This document shows positions 45,156 to 53,138 of a stretch of DNA of 53,138 nt, piece by piece (within the stretch, counting starts at the first letter, position 1; every line of letters begins with the position of its first letter). The position numbers and the translations under genes are program-made. The DNA is from Nitrospirales bacterium (lineage in GTDB: Bacteria > Nitrospirota > Nitrospiria > Nitrospirales > UBA8639). The notes beneath the pieces were generated by a model, which saw only the letters and a list, made by a program, of their open reading frames with translations, was not told where the DNA came from and searched no databases. The stretch covers positions 1 to 53,138 of the forward strand of contig JAJDBR010000162.1 in assembly GCA_029261275.1 (NCBI GenBank), written 5' to 3'.

Positions 45156-45500
45156 TCAATGCGCTTCCTGAAATTGCTCGATTTCTTTTCCAAGAAAATA
45201 GCCAATTGCCGTACGAATCAACACAATGAGACCAAGAAAAATTAAATCATCCGGAGATCGAGAAATAAACGAATGAATAATATCGGATGCAATCATAAAC
45301 TCTAACCCCATGAGCAAGTATGTTCCCAACCGACATCGAATTTGGCTTGTGCCCTGAAAAAATGAGATCGTTGCCCCCTGTCTCATTTCTAACATCAGCC
45401 AATCTTTAAAGGACAGGGAAAATCCTCACAAGATCATGCTAATTCCCACGAGATCAATGGCCAAGGCTACATATTCAAATACGGTTTCAAAGTTGCCCAT
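45156..45500 (-). pseudogene. DUF1622 membrane protein with an internal stop
   Basis: From ATG 45500 (GGAGAAGAGAG upstream) the frame reads MGNFETVFEYVALAIDLVGI, SMIL, TGA, then GFSLSFKDWLMLEMRQG and continues in the same frame to LEFMIASDIIHSF and GLIVLIRTAIGYFLGKEIEQ. The later part matches the DUF1622 family (LEF..A.DI, IVLIRT..GYFL.KEI). One nonsense codon splits an otherwise normal 114-residue gene. Translation from ATG 45395 would give only the last 79 residues. Confidence 0.75.
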
Positions 45501-45532
45501 CGTGACTCTCTTCTCCATCCGGTGGATGGATT

Positions 45533-47173
45533 CTAGTACTGCACGCCACCAAAAGGTACACCAGTCAATTCAGCCATGGCCCGTTTATAAGTGGTCAGGT
45601 CATCCAGACAAAACTGATTCAGGTGGGTGTGGCCACAGGCCCGCGCCAAGATACTGATGAGGTCAACGGAGGTTTCAAAAAAACGCGCTAATCGTTGGGC
45701 TGATTCTTCCACGATCAATCGCGCCCGTAGATGGTCTTTTTGCGTGGCAATCCCAACAGGACAATTATTGGTGTGGCATGCGCGCATACCCAAGCAGCCA
45801 ATGGCTTGCATCGCAGAATTTGACAGAGCAATGGCATCAGCCCCTAATGCGAGTGCTTTGGCAAAGTCAGCAGGTTTTCTTAGGCCACCCGTGATCACCA
45901 ATGTCACATCTTGCCGGCTGAGCCGATCCAAATGGCGACGCGCACGGGCCAAGGCGGGAATAGTTGGCACGGAAATATTATCACGGAAAATCACGGGCGC
46001 GGCACCGGTTCCCCCGCCGCGGCCGTCCAAGATAATGTAGTCCACGCCAACTTCCAGGGCCGCATCAATGTCTTTTTCGATATGCTGGGCAGAGAGTTTA
46101 TATCCTATGGGAATACCTCCAGTTTCTTCTCGAACTTTTGCGGCGAAGTCACGGATTTGGGAAATGTCTGTCCAGTCAGGAAAACGAGGAGGGGAGACGG
46201 CCGGTTCTCCTTCTTTCAGTCCACGCACTTGAGCAATTTTGCCTTTGACTTTTGGACCCGGCAGATGGCCACCGGTTCCAGTCTTGGCGCCTTGCCCTCC
46301 TTTGAAATGGAAGGCTTGACATTTTTTGACTTTATCCATGGAAAATCCAAATCGTCCTGACGCCAGTTCATAAAAGTAGCGTGAGTTTTCTGCTTGTTCC
46401 TCCGGTAACATGCCGCCTTCACCTGAACAGATGCCAGTGCCGGCAAGTTCTGCTCCACGTGCTAAGGCAGTTTTGGCTTCTTCCGACAACGCGCCAAAAC
46501 TCATATCTGAGACAAAGAGTGGCATCTTTAGTCGCAAAGGTTTCCGTGAGTTGGGACCAATCACCAATTCTGTGCCTATCGGTACGTCATCAAGCTGAGG
46601 GGGTGTTGCCAATTGTGCCGTTACAAATTGAATGTCATCCCACGTGGGGAGTTCGGTGCGTGACACTCCCATCGCCGTCACCAACCCATGATGGCCGGTT
46701 TTTTCTAATCCATAGGCAGCATAGTTCTGGATCAAGCCCACATGCGGTTCTTCTTCAGCGGGATGCGTATCGGCGTAGGTGCCTAAATACTCATCACGTT
46801 GAAAGGGTTGAGGATTGGCGAACTCCCAGTCTCGTACTTCTTGTTCATCGACATAGACTGCATCATTTTTTGGGTCAAGCCACACCGTGAATTTATGGAG
46901 AGCCTCTGCGTTATTATATTCACTGATTCCAGACTCCAATCGGTAGTCCCACCCATGGAGACCGCAAATGAGATTTTCGCCGTTAACCGTCCCATCAGAC
47001 ATTAAGGCTCCTCGGTGTAAACAGCGACCATAGAACACCGATACCTGTTCGTCATACCGAATTACGACTAGATCAACATTTGCCACAAGTGCGTAAGTAG
47101 GTGTTCGATCTTGCAGCGAACTCCAAGTCGCCACTTTCATTTTCTGAACAGATGTGTGCTGTGTTTCCGGCAT
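45533..47173 (-). CDS. Rieske domain fused to an FMN-dependent glutamate-synthase-like domain
   Basis: The 546-residue protein has an N-terminal Rieske domain with GRCLHRGALMSDG and LICGLHGWDYRLE. From ~145 on it matches the FMN/3Fe-4S domain of glutamate synthase: PLFVSDMSFGALSEEAK, GAELAGTGICSGEGGMLPEE, KGGQGAKTGTGGHLPGPKV, VDYIILDGRGGGTGAAPVIF and a Cys cluster (GCLGMRACHTNNCPVG). The glutaminase domain is missing. The Rieske module may replace the usual electron-donating subunit. AGGAGT precedes the ATG; the next gene upstream ends nine bases away. Confidence 0.9.
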   Translation of the reverse strand: MPETQHTSVQKMKVATWSSLQDRTPTYALVANVDLVVIRYDEQVSVFYGRCLHRGALMSDGTVNGENLICGLHGWDYRLESGISEYNNAEALHKFTVWLDPKNDAVYVDEQEVRDWEFANPQPFQRDEYLGTYADTHPAEEEPHVGLIQNYAAYGLEKTGHHGLVTAMGVSRTELPTWDDIQFVTAQLATPPQLDDVPIGTELVIGPNSRKPLRLKMPLFVSDMSFGALSEEAKTALARGAELAGTGICSGEGGMLPEEQAENSRYFYELASGRFGFSMDKVKKCQAFHFKGGQGAKTGTGGHLPGPKVKGKIAQVRGLKEGEPAVSPPRFPDWTDISQIRDFAAKVREETGGIPIGYKLSAQHIEKDIDAALEVGVDYIILDGRGGGTGAAPVIFRDNISVPTIPALARARRHLDRLSRQDVTLVITGGLRKPADFAKALALGADAIALSNSAMQAIGCLGMRACHTNNCPVGIATQKDHLRARLIVEESAQRLARFFETSVDLISILARACGHTHLNQFCLDDLTTYKRAMAELTGVPFGGVQY

Positions 47174-47182
47174 GTCTTACTC

Positions 47183-48238
47183 CTATGTAAAATGAACGGT
47201 TGTGCATTCCTTTTGGGATGGGGTTGATTGTGCCGCACCACGAATCCCACCACCAGTTCGAAGTTTATCGACAAAGCGATCGGTCACTCCTTTGATTCCA
47301 AGATATTCCAGCCTAAATAAGCCACCGATATTCCCCGCATTAATTTCACTAATCTTCCAGGTGCCGCTGTTATTGAGCAACAGGTCATACCCTAGCAGGC
47401 GAATTCCTGCTTGTTGATAGTACGGGGCAGTGGCCTCGACCATGCGGCGGTCTTCTTCCGTGACGGGCATTAAATCACACGTGGAACCAAAACTCACGTT
47501 TTGTACCCAATGGCCGTTTTTGGATCGACGGATATAGGTGCCGAATATTTCACCATCCATGACGACAATGCGTCGATCTCCCTCCGTCACACGAGGAAGA
47601 TAAGACATCAATAAGGCGTGTTCGGTGGAACCTTTCGTGATGTGGAGAAACATCTCTGAAAAGGAATGAAAGGTGCGGGGATTTTCGGTGACATTGTCCG
47701 TGACGAAGGCCCCGTGAGTATCTGTTGAAACTTTATACACACCGCGTCCACCACAACTATTGGACTGCTTCACGACCATCGTCCCATGCTCGTTCAAAAA
47801 ATCTTGAGCCATATCTTCTTTATTCGTTACCAAGGATGGTGGAGTAAATTGGCTGGCTGCCTCCAAAAGAAATCCTACATCCAACTGGTGAGCAATCCCA
47901 CTTGGGTCGTTCACAAAAGGCACATATGGAGACCATTGAGCTAGGCGGTCCAAATATCCTGTGGGGAAGGGTTTGAGTGTTCGGCAAAAGGCCATATCAA
48001 AATCATCTGCTTCCATATTAATCGTTTCTCGGCTTGACAAATTTCCGAATTCATCCGGCATGAACCCTGGGTGAATGGCGATCGACTTGATTGATTTGTC
48101 AGCGTTCATCATCGTTTCGGTTTCGGCATGGTACAGCTCCACGTCCGGATGGGCAGCCAGTCGTGCATAGCTTAATGGTACATCGGTTATCGCCTGTTGG
48201 TAGGCCTTGGGATTAGCAATGCACAAGAGTTTCATCAT
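47183..48238 (-). CDS. ATP-grasp enzyme, glutathione-synthetase/RimK-like
   Basis: The 351-residue protein has ATP-grasp features: GTMVVKQSNSCGGRGVYKVS (ATP-binding Lys and Gly-rich loop), LLMSYLPRVTEGDRRIVVMD and the metal-binding LLGYDLLLNNSGTWKISEIN with AGNIGG. It should ligate a carboxylate to an amine. Order and motifs resemble glutathione synthetase, but substrate is unknown. Its ATG overlaps the EamA stop (ATGA). It is not closely similar to the ligases of the RiPP cluster. Confidence 0.85.
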   Translation of the reverse strand: MMKLLCIANPKAYQQAITDVPLSYARLAAHPDVELYHAETETMMNADKSIKSIAIHPGFMPDEFGNLSSRETINMEADDFDMAFCRTLKPFPTGYLDRLAQWSPYVPFVNDPSGIAHQLDVGFLLEAASQFTPPSLVTNKEDMAQDFLNEHGTMVVKQSNSCGGRGVYKVSTDTHGAFVTDNVTENPRTFHSFSEMFLHITKGSTEHALLMSYLPRVTEGDRRIVVMDGEIFGTYIRRSKNGHWVQNVSFGSTCDLMPVTEEDRRMVEATAPYYQQAGIRLLGYDLLLNNSGTWKISEINAGNIGGLFRLEYLGIKGVTDRFVDKLRTGGGIRGAAQSTPSQKECTTVHFT

Positions 48239-49218
48239 GACGACGCAGCGACGCTGCCCTCCGCATTGTCCGACGCACCCTTTGGAAAGAATGAGCCCAT
48301 GTTCGAGACGATCAGCCCGAGGGTGATAAATGCCAAAGCCGAAATCTGGACCACCGAAGGCTGTTCACCATTCAGGAAATAGGCAAAGCTTACGGCTAAG
48401 ATCGGCGTAAACACGGTCCATTTTGCGATACTCGCGGGAGGCAATGCCTCGATAGCCCGGAACCAGGCAAACTGCGAGGTGACGATGATAACCAGCGCGT
48501 ACACCACCATGATGATCCACAAAGGACCATAGAAGGCATCGCCGAAATGCGCTGGTCCAAAGAGGACATTGGCGATAATAAAAAACACGATGGCGGAGAA
48601 AAAATTCCGTGCGAATAGCAAAGCAGGCACTCCCGTCTCTGGAAGCAGTCGTTTACTCATGAGCGTCACGATGGCGTAAATAACCGTGGACGCGAGAATG
48701 AGCCAGTCACCTTTAGAAAGAGAAAACCCGCTTCCCGCAAACACCGTGGCAAGGACGCCCAAGGCAATCAATCCAAAGCCAGCCCATTCTGATTTTCCGA
48801 TGACCTGGCCTAACAATACAGCGGATCCGATGACATAGAGCACCGGTCCCAGCCTGGCGAGCAACACGGCATTGGTGACGGTCGTCGTTGCCAAGGCCGT
48901 AAATATGACTGTGGAAAGTAACGCTGCTAGCGAGGCAAATCCAAGGACTTCCAGAAAAAGGGGATATCGTAATCGTTTCAGATCCTGTGCAATTGTTTTC
49001 GGTCCAAAAGAGGCCAGGACCACGAGCGACGCACATAAATTTCCGACGAATAACACATTGCAGAAAGAAATGGCATCTTTCACTTCCCCCCCCAACGTGG
49101 CGGCTGTGGTAATGAGCAGGGCAACCACGGGTGTGGCGAGTGCCTGCAGCCCTCGAGAGATAACCACGAGGAGTTGAGGTGGAATAAGATTAAATGTTTG
49201 TGAAATTGGATTACTCAT
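48235..49218 (-). CDS. EamA/DMT-superfamily transporter
   Basis: The 327-residue protein has ten predicted membrane helices in two similar halves, including LYVIGSAVLLGQVIGKSEWA, FGLIALGVLATVFAGSGFS and ISALAFITLGLIVSNMGS near the end. This is the EamA repeat plan of metabolite exporters. It overlaps the upstream gene (TAATG) and the downstream ATP-grasp gene (ATGA), so it probably moves the pathway's product or substrate. Confidence 0.88.
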   Translation of the reverse strand: MSNPISQTFNLIPPQLLVVISRGLQALATPVVALLITTAATLGGEVKDAISFCNVLFVGNLCASLVVLASFGPKTIAQDLKRLRYPLFLEVLGFASLAALLSTVIFTALATTTVTNAVLLARLGPVLYVIGSAVLLGQVIGKSEWAGFGLIALGVLATVFAGSGFSLSKGDWLILASTVIYAIVTLMSKRLLPETGVPALLFARNFFSAIVFFIIANVLFGPAHFGDAFYGPLWIIMVVYALVIIVTSQFAWFRAIEALPPASIAKWTVFTPILAVSFAYFLNGEQPSVVQISALAFITLGLIVSNMGSFFPKGASDNAEGSVAASS

Positions 49219-51029
49219 TAGAGTCGCCGATATTGATCAGGATCTGCTTTGAGCACGAACAAGTTATCAAGTCGGACGACTTCACCTTTGATTTCCACCG
49301 GGTCCGCAACCATGGATAACACTCGATCATTTACGGTTGAGCCATTGGAATCCACAAGCAAAAAAGACATGATATTACCTGATTCATCTCGAACGAGGAA
49401 AACAGGAGGGATCCCTCCGGCGATGCACCGCACCGTGCATTGACGATGGACCGCCGTGTTTCCAGGCCGCATCGTGCCGAAATAACATTTGCTATCGACG
49501 ATTTCCCCTTGAAGGGTATAGGTGCCCAGGGTCTCGTCGCCTAGGGAGTTGATGCTACTAGCAGTAGTGGAAGGAGCAGGAACTTCTTCTGCCCTTTTGA
49601 CGGAGATCATGGTTCCCCCATCGCGGTAAATGAGCGAACCACGGACCCGAACATATTTTCCATTCAACCCGGCAACATCAATCTTTGGTCCTGATTTGCC
49701 GCGCCCGACGAGCACGTATCGAGAAAAGGCGTGTTTGCCGGTTTCACCAGGACGAACCACCACGATATGTGGCGCGGGTTCGGCCATCAAAAATCCGTCG
49801 AATTCCCGTAGATCACGAAAATCGCTTCGGGCATGGTGATATTCGCCATGGAGCACGGGTAGCACAAACACCAACATGACGACCGCCAGTAATAATGCGG
49901 CAACTCGCCGTGAGATAAAGCGGCTAATTCCTTTCGTCATGGTTGGCAAGTACCCGACAAAGAATTCTTGATTGTCTGGGGATTGCGCGCTGCTTGGATT
50001 TGGGACGATGGCTGGTTCCACAGGGGTCCCAGCCGGGTGGGGAGTCGGATCCAGTAGAACGCGTCCTTGACGAATGAACACAGTAAACGTGGGAATCTTT
50101 TCCGTAAAGGGTGGCGGTGACGCTCCGGAAGCCGGATCATATTGGTAACCGTGCCAGGGACAGGTGACGAGGCCATCGATGATTTGTCCTTCTCCGAGTG
50201 GACCGTTCTGATGCTGACAGGCATTCGAAATTGCCGAAACCTTGCCTTCATACCGAAAGATGGCAATACGCTCTCCCGATGCACAGACAATTTTTGCACG
50301 ATTTTCAGGGATCTGGTTCACGGGCCCCACATCGATCCATCCTTCAGGATCAGTGGATATATCCTGATCCTGTTGACGTTCACCCCCAGAGGTGATCACA
50401 TGAAGGGACACGACCCACAAGGCCGACAGCACGACTAATGTTGCCAGAATTGGATGGGTATTAGACTGTAACGCGCCTAACACCACATGTCCGACGAGGA
50501 ACGCGTAGGCCATATACACCCCCATGTGCAGGGCCTTCCACATGGGTGCGGTGAGATTGGCTAGCCAAAAGTCATGACTGGTCGCCGCCATGACGATCAA
50601 AATCAATAACGCTCCAATGCCGAGAGTCTCGAATGGGAAGCTGAAAAACGAATCGTAGTTGGTGTTACTCGCCAGTAAGCTGACAAGTGGATCGACGTTT
50701 CCGTATTTGTGGTACCAATTCAGGACCAGATACCCGTGGTACAGACCCAATGCACAGGTCACCACACCCATATGCCGGCGGTTATACAAGAGGGGCAAGA
50801 ATCGTGAATCCAACCGGCACAAGGGACCAATGGAGAGAATGATCGTTAAGAGAATAAAGGCCGCTGACCCAAAGGCCCGTATCGGGACGTTCTTGGGGTC
50901 TGCGTTTGCGTCAAACAACGGAGTGAACCAGATAAATCCGGCGATATACAAGCCGACAGCTACCAGGAGAATCCCATCGTAGATTCTTTTTTGCCGGTTC
51001 CATTGAACAGCGCGGTATACCACAGACAT
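49218..51029 (-). CDS. Membrane b-type cytochrome-like protein with a Rieske domain
   Basis: The 603-residue protein begins with ~6 membrane helices carrying paired His (RRHMGVVTCALGLYHGYL; ALHMGVYMAYAFLVGHVV), like ferric-reductase-type transmembrane domains. A Rieske domain follows at about 230-330: SNACQHQNGPLGEG and VTCPWHGYQYDPA. A further helix (VAALLLAVVMLVFVLPVLHG) precedes a C-terminal domain with a Cys/His set (VDSKCYFGTMRPG, HRQCTVRCIAGG). It probably links quinones or periplasmic donors to the soluble Rieske enzymes of the same string. Confidence 0.85.
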   Translation of the reverse strand: MSVVYRAVQWNRQKRIYDGILLVAVGLYIAGFIWFTPLFDANADPKNVPIRAFGSAAFILLTIILSIGPLCRLDSRFLPLLYNRRHMGVVTCALGLYHGYLVLNWYHKYGNVDPLVSLLASNTNYDSFFSFPFETLGIGALLILIVMAATSHDFWLANLTAPMWKALHMGVYMAYAFLVGHVVLGALQSNTHPILATLVVLSALWVVSLHVITSGGERQQDQDISTDPEGWIDVGPVNQIPENRAKIVCASGERIAIFRYEGKVSAISNACQHQNGPLGEGQIIDGLVTCPWHGYQYDPASGASPPPFTEKIPTFTVFIRQGRVLLDPTPHPAGTPVEPAIVPNPSSAQSPDNQEFFVGYLPTMTKGISRFISRRVAALLLAVVMLVFVLPVLHGEYHHARSDFRDLREFDGFLMAEPAPHIVVVRPGETGKHAFSRYVLVGRGKSGPKIDVAGLNGKYVRVRGSLIYRDGGTMISVKRAEEVPAPSTTASSINSLGDETLGTYTLQGEIVDSKCYFGTMRPGNTAVHRQCTVRCIAGGIPPVFLVRDESGNIMSFLLVDSNGSTVNDRVLSMVADPVEIKGEVVRLDNLFVLKADPDQYRRL

Positions 51030-51538
51030 TATGACGTGTGGTTTCCTTTTCTTGCTCTACTAAGTGAGGGAATGAGGAAGGAGGTGAATACGTCTTGATG
51101 TGCGAGGCTATATATGATCAGGGACCCTTGCTCAGTGGTTTCAGTTGCTGGGAGTGTCATATGACGAAAAGAGGTGCCCATGAGTTCTCCAAGTAATATG
51201 GCATTGTCAGGAAGAGAATTATCCTGGATGGATTCCGGAACCCAATACACGAGGAGATCTGGCTTCAAGAGTGGATCGACCGATCGAATGATCAAGGATG
51301 ATGTCGTAGAAGAGTTCCTTACTAATCCGATGTCAAATGACTGTTCTCCGGCCTGAACCCGAGTGAGATTATCTGGAATATTGGAGGCGAATCCGGCTTG
51401 AGCTAGAAGAGTGAGGTCTGGTTTCGAAACAGGTGGAATGTCAGGACGAAATGCCAGGCCCACAAATAAGAGCGCCGGAACCAAGAAGGCCAAGAGGAGA
51501 AACATTTGGCGATGAAGTAGGCGACGGGGGCGAATCAC
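51029..51538 (-). CDS. Membrane-anchored hypothetical protein
   Basis: I chose GTG 51538, which overlaps the upstream stop (GTGA), giving 169 residues; an ATG at 51586 would overlap the neighbour by 52 bases. One N-terminal helix (MFLLLAFLVPALLFVGLAF) anchors a ~130-residue external domain (LLVYWVPESIQDNSLPDNAI, LLGELMGTSFRHMTLPATE), probably beta-rich. No family recognised. Its stop overlaps the start of the Rieske/cytochrome gene (TAATG), suggesting a subunit role. Confidence 0.7.
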   Translation of the reverse strand: MIRPRRLLHRQMFLLLAFLVPALLFVGLAFRPDIPPVSKPDLTLLAQAGFASNIPDNLTRVQAGEQSFDIGLVRNSSTTSSLIIRSVDPLLKPDLLVYWVPESIQDNSLPDNAILLGELMGTSFRHMTLPATETTEQGSLIIYSLAHQDVFTSFLIPSLSRARKGNHTS

Positions 51539-51837
51539 GGTTCGGCCCTGCGGGACGGGGATTGACGAATTTGGGCCAATCCACACATTCGATGAGCGTT
51601 ACATTCCATGGGTTTTTCTTGCCCACGTATGAGACGAGTGAATAAGAGAGGCCAAAACAGCGTGATCCCGGGCAACACCGTCAATCTAAATGGAATGGAG
51701 CTATCCTTTGAGGAGGGATCGACTCTGTGAATGCCAAATATGATAAACGGGATGGCAAACATCAGTCCCAGAACCAGATAGCCCTTCACAATCACGATAA
51801 TCCATTGGGTAACAGCAATGGCATTCATGGCCTTCAC
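51535..51837 (-). CDS. Small membrane protein with two helices
   Basis: The 100-residue protein starts with GTG 51837, overlapping the stop of the dioxygenase gene (GTGA). Two hydrophobic helices (IIVIVKGYLVLGLMFAIPFI and RLTVLPGITLFWPLLFTRLI) precede a polar tail with two Cys. Function unknown; likely a small subunit of the adjacent membrane redox protein. Confidence 0.7.
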   Translation of the reverse strand: MKAMNAIAVTQWIIVIVKGYLVLGLMFAIPFIIFGIHRVDPSSKDSSIPFRLTVLPGITLFWPLLFTRLIRGQEKPMECNAHRMCGLAQIRQSPSRRAEP

Positions 51838-52601
51838 CTTTCAGTATGGGTGGAGAGTCGATCAATGACGATTCGTAAATGATTGGCGCGTTGGCTCAAC
51901 TCAGGGTTGTACCTTTCTGTCTGCAATATGCTTTCCACACGATTCAACATGAGCTGATGGTGGAGCAACGTCGTCTCGCGATCTGCTGCCTGTGCAGTTT
52001 CCCTCCACAGAATCTCACTCTCCGGTAAACCGAAAAAGACCCCGCCGTCGGTGCGCTGAATGCGTTGTTCCCACAGATCAAAAATGCGAGCATTGCCGGT
52101 AATCATTTCTGCTGGGTGGTCACGGCCGTAGAGATGGAGGGAGATGAAGGGAGTCTCGCCAGGGTTGCCCATTAAATGAATCAATGACTGATCCACGGCA
52201 TACACCGACTGTAAAGACATCGTCATTTTTATGTCGGTCGTGAGGATCCCATGATGCTCTTTGAAAATCATATGGTCCGCGGCGCCGAAATATTGTACCG
52301 CTCCCCATTCCGCGATGCCGTGATCATGGATGGCGCTATAATCTCCCGGCAACCAGGACATCACCATGAGTTCAAAGTTCCGACCCTGCTTGACCAATTT
52401 CCGCCCATAACTATCTTGTGCCGGATGGTCGAAATCGTACCAGGGTCGTAAGTCTCTTGGATTGATACAAGCTTCTTGCAATAAGATCGCCGCGCCGTCG
52501 GGATCGATGTGTTCTGTTGTTTCGAGTCTTTGAATAAGTTGAGACAAGGTAGGCCCGATCACAGAGGATTTGGATTGGGGATTTTTGGTCAAAACATTCA
52601 T
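51834..52601 (-). CDS. Cysteine-dioxygenase-like cupin protein
   Basis: The 255-residue protein carries the cupin iron motif WLPGDYSAIHDHGIAEWG and the later ISLHLYGRDHP. This matches thiol dioxygenases of the cysteine dioxygenase type, which oxidise a thiol to a sulfinate with O2. Residues beyond ~190 form an added helical region. Start ATG 52601 overlaps the GNAT stop (ATGA). It may supply or detoxify a thiol in the pathway encoded by the string. Confidence 0.85.
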   Translation of the reverse strand: MNVLTKNPQSKSSVIGPTLSQLIQRLETTEHIDPDGAAILLQEACINPRDLRPWYDFDHPAQDSYGRKLVKQGRNFELMVMSWLPGDYSAIHDHGIAEWGAVQYFGAADHMIFKEHHGILTTDIKMTMSLQSVYAVDQSLIHLMGNPGETPFISLHLYGRDHPAEMITGNARIFDLWEQRIQRTDGGVFFGLPESEILWRETAQAADRETTLLHHQLMLNRVESILQTERYNPELSQRANHLRIVIDRLSTHTER

Positions 52602-53138
52602 GATCTGCTCTCCTTGGGTTGTTCATCAGTAAGAAGGCGCTGCATGATGACAATGTCGTGCCAACTACCATTCAGGAAGCCGATATTTTTTTGAATGCCA
52701 GCGATTTGGTAATCGAAACGATGGTGGAAGCGAATGCTGGTTTCATTCACCGCCAAGATTTTTGTGACCATATGCCGATATCCGAACCCCCAAGCCTTTT
52801 GAATGACCGCTGCCTGAAGGGACGTTCCGACGCCTTGGTTGTGAAAATTTTCGGCTACATAGACGGAGGTCTCACAGGCCAGGGCATATCCAGGGCGATC
52901 GCTATACTGCTTCACGATACCCCACGCGGCGATAGACGTGGCATGTTCAGCTACCAGGAGGCATTCACGATGAGTAAAAGCGTCAGTCAGCTTTCTGAAA
53001 TAATTGGCATCGACCGGAATAAGATCCATTGTGCTTCGACCCGAATGAATAGCCTCATTGTAGATTTGAGCGAGTCGCTCCCAATCGACTGGCGAAGCTA
53101 AACGGATATGAGTGTTTTGGCTTGGTGAATGAGCCGAT
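52598..53138 (-). CDS. GNAT acetyltransferase, 5' end outside the window
   Basis: The frame stays open from 52598 to the window edge. The upstream part reads THIRLASPVDWERLAQIYNE and AIHSGRSTMDLIPV, the normal N terminus of phosphinothricin-acetyltransferase-like GNATs. The acetyl-CoA site is VYVAENFHNQGVGTSLQAAV, and NETSIRFHHRFDYQIAGI follows. An internal ATG at 53029 is therefore not the true start. It acylates an amine of unknown identity. First visible gene of the coupled string. Confidence 0.88.
   Translation of the reverse strand, partial: SAHSPSQNTHIRLASPVDWERLAQIYNEAIHSGRSTMDLIPVDANYFRKLTDAFTHRECLLVAEHATSIAAWGIVKQYSDRPGYALACETSVYVAENFHNQGVGTSLQAAVIQKAWGFGYRHMVTKILAVNETSIRFHHRFDYQIAGIQKNIGFLNGSWHDIVIMQRLLTDEQPKESRS

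Noticed and set aside
1-53138. CRISPR array or prophage
   Set aside because: No regularly spaced direct repeats and no phage structural genes were seen.

Overview
The window is a bacterial chromosomal segment of moderate GC content. It has one tRNA, compact housekeeping genes, several insertion-sequence traces and two unusual accessory clusters. No rRNA or taxonomic marker is present. The combination of Rieske-fused enzymes, VKOR-thioredoxin fusion, alpha-carbonic anhydrase and lone glycine-cleavage H/lipoamide dehydrogenase genes would fit a Nitrospirota (Nitrospira-like) organism. That assignment is inference from gene content only.

Region by region. 1-730: remnants of an IS30-type and an IS3-type element. 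0.94-2.87 kb: a MotA/MotB-like (ZorA/ZorB-like) channel pair without the other Zorya genes. 2.9-5.1 kb: pdxB and a VKOR-thioredoxin fusion. 5.4-10 kb: an island of gene decay, with a frameshifted PagL-like gene, a spondin-domain secreted protein cut by one amber codon, a frameshifted second copy of its C-terminal domain, two intact and one broken copy of a small secreted protein, and a ruined glyoxalase-fold gene. 10-18.6 kb: housekeeping (membrane protein, panE fused to a molybdopterin-type domain, ndk, PgaB-like lipoprotein, gcvH-lpdA, comEA-like, tyrS, tRNA-Gly).

18.8-29.2 kb is the most exciting part: a RiPP cluster that looks new. It has a lasso-type toolkit: a B2 transglutaminase-fold protease, a PqqD/B1-like recognition protein, an HPr-kinase-like enzyme, an NTP_transf_5 nucleotidyltransferase, an ABC exporter and a 2OG-Fe(II) oxygenase. 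It also has three unannotated precursor genes (51, 47 and 42 codons) with a conserved lasso-like leader (Y10, P13, L21, T25, G26). The asparagine-synthetase-like lasso cyclase is absent from the whole window. In its place sit two overlapping ATP-grasp genes, one RimK-like with motifs intact and one apparently degenerate paralogue. The best reading is a hybrid between lasso and graspetide biosynthesis, with an unknown macrocycle or side-chain amide/ester.

29.2-41.1 kb: rsmJ, two small genes, glgC, a bufferin-like Cys-rich exported peptide, glutathione peroxidase, a DEAD-box helicase, a MacAB-like export operon with two FtsX permeases, and a complete single-ORF insertion sequence with inverted repeats. 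41.2-42 kb: alpha-carbonic anhydrase. 42.1-53.1 kb (minus strand): a tightly coupled gene string with start/stop overlaps. It encodes a GNAT, a cysteine-dioxygenase-like cupin, two small membrane proteins, a Rieske/b-type membrane protein, an EamA transporter, a RimK/glutathione-synthetase-like ATP-grasp, a Rieske-FMN glutamate-synthase-like fusion, a DUF1622 pseudogene, a hypothetical protein and a Rieske-ThDP enzyme fusion. Three different Rieske fusions in one string suggest a dedicated redox pathway of unknown substrate.
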